Shown here one piece after another: positions 6,467-9,763 of a stretch of 9,763 nt of DNA. The stretch is from CAZERT01 sp964630015 (GTDB lineage: Bacteria > Patescibacteriota > Microgenomatia > UBA10105 > UBA927). The first letter of the stretch is position 1, and each line of letters begins with the position of its first letter. Where the stretch lies: positions 1 to 9,763 of the forward strand of contig CAZVTJ010000033.1 of NCBI GenBank assembly GCA_964630015.1. Reading direction: 5' to 3'. The notes under the pieces are model-generated. The model searched no databases and had not been told where the DNA came from. It saw only the letters and a list, made by a program, of their open reading frames with translations. Both the position numbers and the translations under genes were made by a program.

Positions 6467-7396
6467 TCAAGAGAATTCCTGCAGATATCCCCAGCCATGC
6501 CTCCATGAAGCCTGTTTTTTTACAGAAACGCCTCCGTTTGCATCAACATGGGCCACTGATCCTTCGGGAACGGTCGTGGTTTTTTCTGAAATGGTCACCT
6601 CAATCGTTCCCTTTTGTGCCGCGATGGAAATACCGGCATCATGTTTTTGTGCCGTATATCGTGTATGAAGATTTTTTACGACGATATATGAATCGGGGGA
6701 AAGCCGTCCAAGCCAATATTCAAGTACCCTTTTGGCCATCAGGGAAATATCCGTTAATTTGTTTTTCAGGATAACCATAGTGATCGGGGTATCGGCATCA
6801 ACATGAATATATCCCTCAATAAGCATCGGTTCACCGGCAGTACTTTTGGAAAAAATCGTACCGTTTCCGATTGTGATGGAACCCCATGAAGTCAGAAATG
6901 TTATTTCCTTCGTTGCTTTATATGTCGCGCTTGGATACACAGTGTCCCATGATACCGCGCTTGAAAGTGGAACGAACTTTTTCTGCACAGGATCATAGCC
7001 TTCCAAATCCAAGGATGTTGTAGTCGTATCGGCTCCGGTACCCTCTGCCTGATATTCATGCGTATACGTCCCAATTTGGTAATAGTGGAGTGTATGTCCG
7101 TCTGTCTGGGTAAAAAACATTCCGCGGTCGTTGGCTTCTACTAATCGCACATCCGAATACCGGAATTGTGGTGTTATTTCCGCTCCGCCGGATGTATACA
7201 CGGCAAGGGATAAATTTGTACTGGACCCCCTACCGCGGGCAACAATCGCATACTCGCCTCCGGGTGTCAGTGCGGCGCTGACAAAACGACTGTCCCGCTC
7301 AACGTCTTTTTTCCATTCGGTTTTCCCCGTAATATTCAAGGGATGTATCCGTCCGGAACAGGATGGTATTTTCGGCAACATTTGCATCGATGACAC
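6467..7396 (-). CDS. fragment 3 of the surface protein: end of beta-propeller region and FecR-like segment
   Basis: This is the open frame downstream of the surplus G. Its native part runs from about 7324 to 6522; the first ~23 codons (from an ATG at 7396) are out-of-frame sequence and not ancestral. Contents are blade-like repeats (FVSAALTPGGEYAIVARG, LAVYTSGGAEIT), a beta-rich middle, and a C-terminal FecR-like stretch (GTIEVTISEKTTTVPEGSV, VDANGGVSVKK). Past the A-run at 6515-6521 it reads QASWRHGWGYLQEFS and stops at 6467. The other frame gives a membrane helix and ends at 6411. No Shine-Dalgarno sequence precedes the ATG, so independent translation is unlikely. Confidence 0.5.
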   Translation of the reverse strand: MSSMQMLPKIPSCSGRIHPLNITGKTEWKKDVERDSRFVSAALTPGGEYAIVARGRGSSTNLSLAVYTSGGAEITPQFRYSDVRLVEANDRGMFFTQTDGHTLHYYQIGTYTHEYQAEGTGADTTTTSLDLEGYDPVQKKFVPLSSAVSWDTVYPSATYKATKEITFLTSWGSITIGNGTIFSKSTAGEPMLIEGYIHVDADTPITMVILKNKLTDISLMAKRVLEYWLGRLSPDSYIVVKNLHTRYTAQKHDAGISIAAQKGTIEVTISEKTTTVPEGSVAHVDANGGVSVKKQASWRHGWGYLQEFS

Positions 7397-8255
7397 GTGA
7401 TGCAGCCTCTAATTTTCCAATTTTCCTGATCTCCATGTCCCCAAGAGTCTTTATACAATGATACCCTTTGCAATCGGCAATGACCGAAGTATTCCGGAGG
7501 AATTTTATTGCCTCCGATCTGGCATATGCCTGGGGACTTTCCCCTCCTTTTCCTTCCGTTTCATTCCGGGAATAGATATGAAGTGCTTTATTCATAAGTA
7601 TGTTGGGGTAAAGATAAAATCCATCCGGTGAAACAGCCATGTACGGTGAAGAACGGTTTCCGACAGGTAACGAACCGAATTCGATTCCCGTGCCGCTAAA
7701 TACCTTTACGATACGCTCGCTTTCCGTCCGTCCGAATATGCCGGGGTTTACCATAAATCCAACAGTACCCCCCGAATACGATACATCCAGGCCGACCTGC
7801 TGTTGGCCTTTTGTCGAAGGAACGGATACGCTTCGGATACTGCGTCCCTTTTGCGGATCGATAAAAAGCAAAGTTCCCGTATTCAAAGCATTTTTACTTG
7901 TGTAGACAACCAATAAATTCCCATTTTTAGACCCTTGGATATCATCGACTTTGCTTCCAGCGGGTATGGGTAATTCCCATAGCAATTTCGGCTCATGTAT
8001 GGATAATCCTTCATCGGTTGGCCGCCCGGCAAGCTTTTTCAAAACAATCGGAATAACCTGTTCCGGGGGTGTTAATACCGCCTGAATATAAACGGATTCA
8101 TATCCCGGGGACATTGCAGTAAGTGCAAAATTCCCAACTTCCGATTCATCAATGGTTCTTTCCCCCTGCACTTCATAGGAAGCAGTATCCGAAGGACCGC
8201 TGACCAATACGGTCCCCGATACCGGCTGTCCCGATGTGTCCCGAAGCCGGAGCAC
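7299..8255 (-). CDS. fragment 2 of the surface protein: beta-sandwich and start of propeller-like region
   Basis: This stretch is in the same frame as fragment 1. The frame is open from the TAA at 8373-8375 down to 7299, but the first usable start is a GTG at 8255 without a Shine-Dalgarno sequence. It opens with a carboxypeptidase-regulatory/PEGA-like unit (LRLRDTSGQPVSGTVLVSG ... FALTAMSPGYESVYIQAVL), followed by propeller-like strands (LLWELPIPAGSKVDDI, NGNLLVVYTS, LLFIDPQKGRSIRSVSV, YMAVSPDGFYLY). Native coding ends near 7328 at SLEYYG; the last codons to 7299 are out of frame. Independent expression is doubtful. Confidence 0.5.
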   Translation of the reverse strand: MLRLRDTSGQPVSGTVLVSGPSDTASYEVQGERTIDESEVGNFALTAMSPGYESVYIQAVLTPPEQVIPIVLKKLAGRPTDEGLSIHEPKLLWELPIPAGSKVDDIQGSKNGNLLVVYTSKNALNTGTLLFIDPQKGRSIRSVSVPSTKGQQQVGLDVSYSGGTVGFMVNPGIFGRTESERIVKVFSGTGIEFGSLPVGNRSSPYMAVSPDGFYLYPNILMNKALHIYSRNETEGKGGESPQAYARSEAIKFLRNTSVIADCKGYHCIKTLGDMEIRKIGKLEAASRVIDANVAENTILFRTDTSLEYYGENRMEKRR

Positions 8256-8372
8256 GAGTCGTGTCGGTTGATCCCGAAGGGTAAAATCAATACCGGAATT
8301 ATGTAACCCTGTTGCATTGCACGATGATGCAGTGTGGGGATCAACCGTAAGGGAAAAATGGAGTGTTTTTGT

Positions 8373-9763
8373 TTACGGCTCGGTATATGACGGGTGGGAA
8401 ACGGAAACCTGGATGTCCCCAAGCGTGCTGATTCCGGAAATCAAATAGTATCCCGACTCTTTTGTTACGGTTTGTACACCGGTTGATAATTTCACTGTCG
8501 CACCGGCAACTGCTTTTCCTTTTTTATCGGTAATGCGCCCGCTCACCATCCCTGCATAATACGGAACATACAGATTGCCCTGCGTTGCAATACCGTCTTC
8601 ATCCGTTACCGTAAAATCGTATTTTTTCAGTCGGCTACATTCTGAATTCCCGTCTGAAACATCAATCGTCACTTCTTTTATGAAGTCCCGTGTTTGGCCG
8701 CCGTCAATAACCAATGAATCCGTACCCATATCGGATGCTTCCGTATCATTTGCAAACCGTATGGTTGCCGTTCCACTTTCCTCTCCTTCATTTTTCACGC
8801 GTATCCGGAGGGTATATTCCGTTAATGATCCTTCATGGCGGGTATATGAGGCATCGGTAATCCGGAATGTTGCCGGAACCGGGCGATCATCAATATCAAG
8901 AATGTATGTATTATCCGACTCGCTTGATTCAGGAATTGTGGCATTCGGATCTACCGTTAGTTCAAGACGGTTTAATTCATTTTGTACTGGGAAAAACGGC
9001 ACCTCCTTTTCCCATGCCGGCGGGATATAGACAAAATCCGCGTCACTTTTAAACTGCGACAAAAAAGAACTGAAATTGCTTTCGTCTATTAAAAAATCCG
9101 TTACATGGTCACCCAATGTCTTTGGGGTTGCCTGCCGTGAACCAAAAAATAACAATTCGGGAATCGTCGTTTCATGCCACGTTTGCCATGAAGTAATCTT
9201 CCCATCCCTATTTGGGGTATGTCCCCACCGCAAAACAACGGGAATGTTCCATGCGTATCCTAATCCGTTGTTGACGACACGCATACGGACGGTATGCCGG
9301 GATTCATCATAATACAGACCGTGTAATAGGGAATAAAACGGATTCCCGACACTGAGATTTGCCGCGTAATATGTTGGGTTTGCTGTACAGGTCGTTTCAC
9401 ATGCTTGCAGCTGTGGAGCGATGCAATCTTCAATGAGTGGTTTACAGGCAAACCACGCCTTAAACACATACGATACGTCGACAATCTGGGTGAGTTTCCC
9501 CGTCATGAATCCGTCGCGTATGCCCTTCACCAATTTTTTCAGATTCGACAGCGCATCTTTCGTATTTATGGTACAGACCTGTTGAAATGTATCCCAGCAA
9601 AAATCGCCTTTCCATCCGAATTTATACGCGGCACACTCCGCATAACATCGGAGGTGTTGGTAATTTGACTCTGCAGGAGTTGTGGTTTGTGCATGAACGG
9701 GAAAGAGGAACGGAAAGAAGAGCATGCCGGACAGGAAGCAAAACAATACAAAATATTTTTTCA
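8373..9763 (-). CDS. fragment 1 of the surface protein: signal peptide, Cys-rich domain, CARDB-like domains, carboxypeptidase-regulatory-like domain (5' end just outside the window)
   Basis: The signal peptide begins with KKYFVLF and cleaves after FPVHA, just before QTTTPAES. The start is almost certainly an ATG whose A is position 9764; the TTG at 9746 falls inside the signal peptide. The mature N-terminus has eight cysteines within ~90 residues (about 40, 44, 56, 64, 107, 114, 122, 126). A first CARDB-like domain follows (about 150-290, ending with the typical LELTVDPNATIPESSESDNTY pattern split around P-N-A), then a second (about 294-395, YTLRIRVKNEGEESGTATIRF). The carboxypeptidase-regulatory-like unit spans about 406-460 (GRITDKKGKAVAGATVKL, GYYLISGI, VSVSHPSYTEP). 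The stop at 8373 cuts right at the end of that domain. This part has the native start and would be secreted without an anchor. Confidence 0.7.
   Translation of the reverse strand, partial: KKYFVLFCFLSGMLFFPFLFPVHAQTTTPAESNYQHLRCYAECAAYKFGWKGDFCWDTFQQVCTINTKDALSNLKKLVKGIRDGFMTGKLTQIVDVSYVFKAWFACKPLIEDCIAPQLQACETTCTANPTYYAANLSVGNPFYSLLHGLYYDESRHTVRMRVVNNGLGYAWNIPVVLRWGHTPNRDGKITSWQTWHETTIPELLFFGSRQATPKTLGDHVTDFLIDESNFSSFLSQFKSDADFVYIPPAWEKEVPFFPVQNELNRLELTVDPNATIPESSESDNTYILDIDDRPVPATFRITDASYTRHEGSLTEYTLRIRVKNEGEESGTATIRFANDTEASDMGTDSLVIDGGQTRDFIKEVTIDVSDGNSECSRLKKYDFTVTDEDGIATQGNLYVPYYAGMVSGRITDKKGKAVAGATVKLSTGVQTVTKESGYYLISGISTLGDIQVSVSHPSYTEP

Larger units (their letters stand above)
6411..9763 (-). 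pseudogene. large secreted, C-terminally anchored surface protein gene, interrupted by one nonsense codon and two frameshifts
   Basis: Read as one gene it encodes about 1,117 residues: a Sec signal peptide, a Cys-rich N-terminal domain, two CARDB-like adhesion/Ig-like domains, a carboxypeptidase-regulatory-like repeat, a second similar beta-sandwich, a WD40/beta-propeller-like region, a FecR-like segment and a C-terminal membrane helix (AWLGISAGILLICLIVFVC) followed by KLFRKKNKK. Three lesions break it: in-frame TAA at 8373-8375 (codon 464), one surplus G in the GGGG at 7325-7328, and one missing A in the seven-A run at 6515-6521. The last two cancel, so the final frame equals the first. The initiator A lies just beyond the window: the visible TG is followed by KKYFVLF. 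The product would be anchored in the membrane with most of its mass outside. Real decay, recoding and sequence errors in homopolymers all remain possible. The domain names are by eye; the propeller and FecR calls are tentative. Confidence 0.7.

Noticed and set aside
8072..8422. A 116-codon minus-strand frame crossing the TAA region of the surface-protein gene
   Set aside because: Its translation is rich in Arg, His and Pro with no domain character, while the overlapping frame reads as a continuous beta-rich protein. It is a shadow.

Overview
All genes in this window lie on the minus strand, so transcription runs from the right edge to the left. The best guess at the source is a candidate-phyla (CPR/Patescibacteria-like) bacterium. 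The grounds are a membrane-anchored TraG/VirD4-type ATPase of the kind common in those genomes, short conserved proteins of unknown function, weak ribosome binding sites at several genes and tightly packed genes. This assignment is an inference. TGA works as a stop codon (end of the gene at 4418-4942), so the UGA=Gly code of Gracilibacteria/Absconditabacteria is not in use.

Layout in transcription order: (1) 9763-6411 is one long gene for a secreted, C-terminally membrane-anchored multidomain surface protein of about 1,117 codons. It is broken by an in-frame TAA (8373-8375), one surplus G (7325-7328) and one missing A (6515-6521). (2) 6395-6063 and 6055-5642 encode a small single-pass membrane protein and a Cys-rich lipoprotein-like protein; both are closely spaced behind the surface protein. 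(3) 5641-5399 holds a cobalamin (B12) riboswitch with a hairpin arrangement suggesting antitermination and a clear intrinsic terminator. (4) 5398-1637 is a compact four-gene operon under that riboswitch: a membrane-anchored DUF4430 (transcobalamin C-terminal-like) protein, a DUF6580 multi-pass membrane protein, a Pro-rich hypothetical protein and a 782-residue TraG/VirD4-like ATPase. (5) 1617-111 is an ATP-grasp ligase (PGM1-like) with its own promoter. (6) 96-1 is a promoter and the 5' half of a tRNA whose anticodon reads UAU (Ile, AUA codons), which is rare in bacteria.

The most interesting element is the riboswitch plus the DUF4430 and DUF6580 genes. A B12-sensing RNA sits directly before an extracytoplasmic domain related to the cobalamin-binding transcobalamin family and a small membrane protein resembling a vitamin-uptake S component. 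Together they look like a minimal, uncharacterised corrinoid acquisition system. The same transcript appears to run on into a DNA-translocase-type ATPase, which links B12 status to a conjugation- or secretion-type motor by position only.
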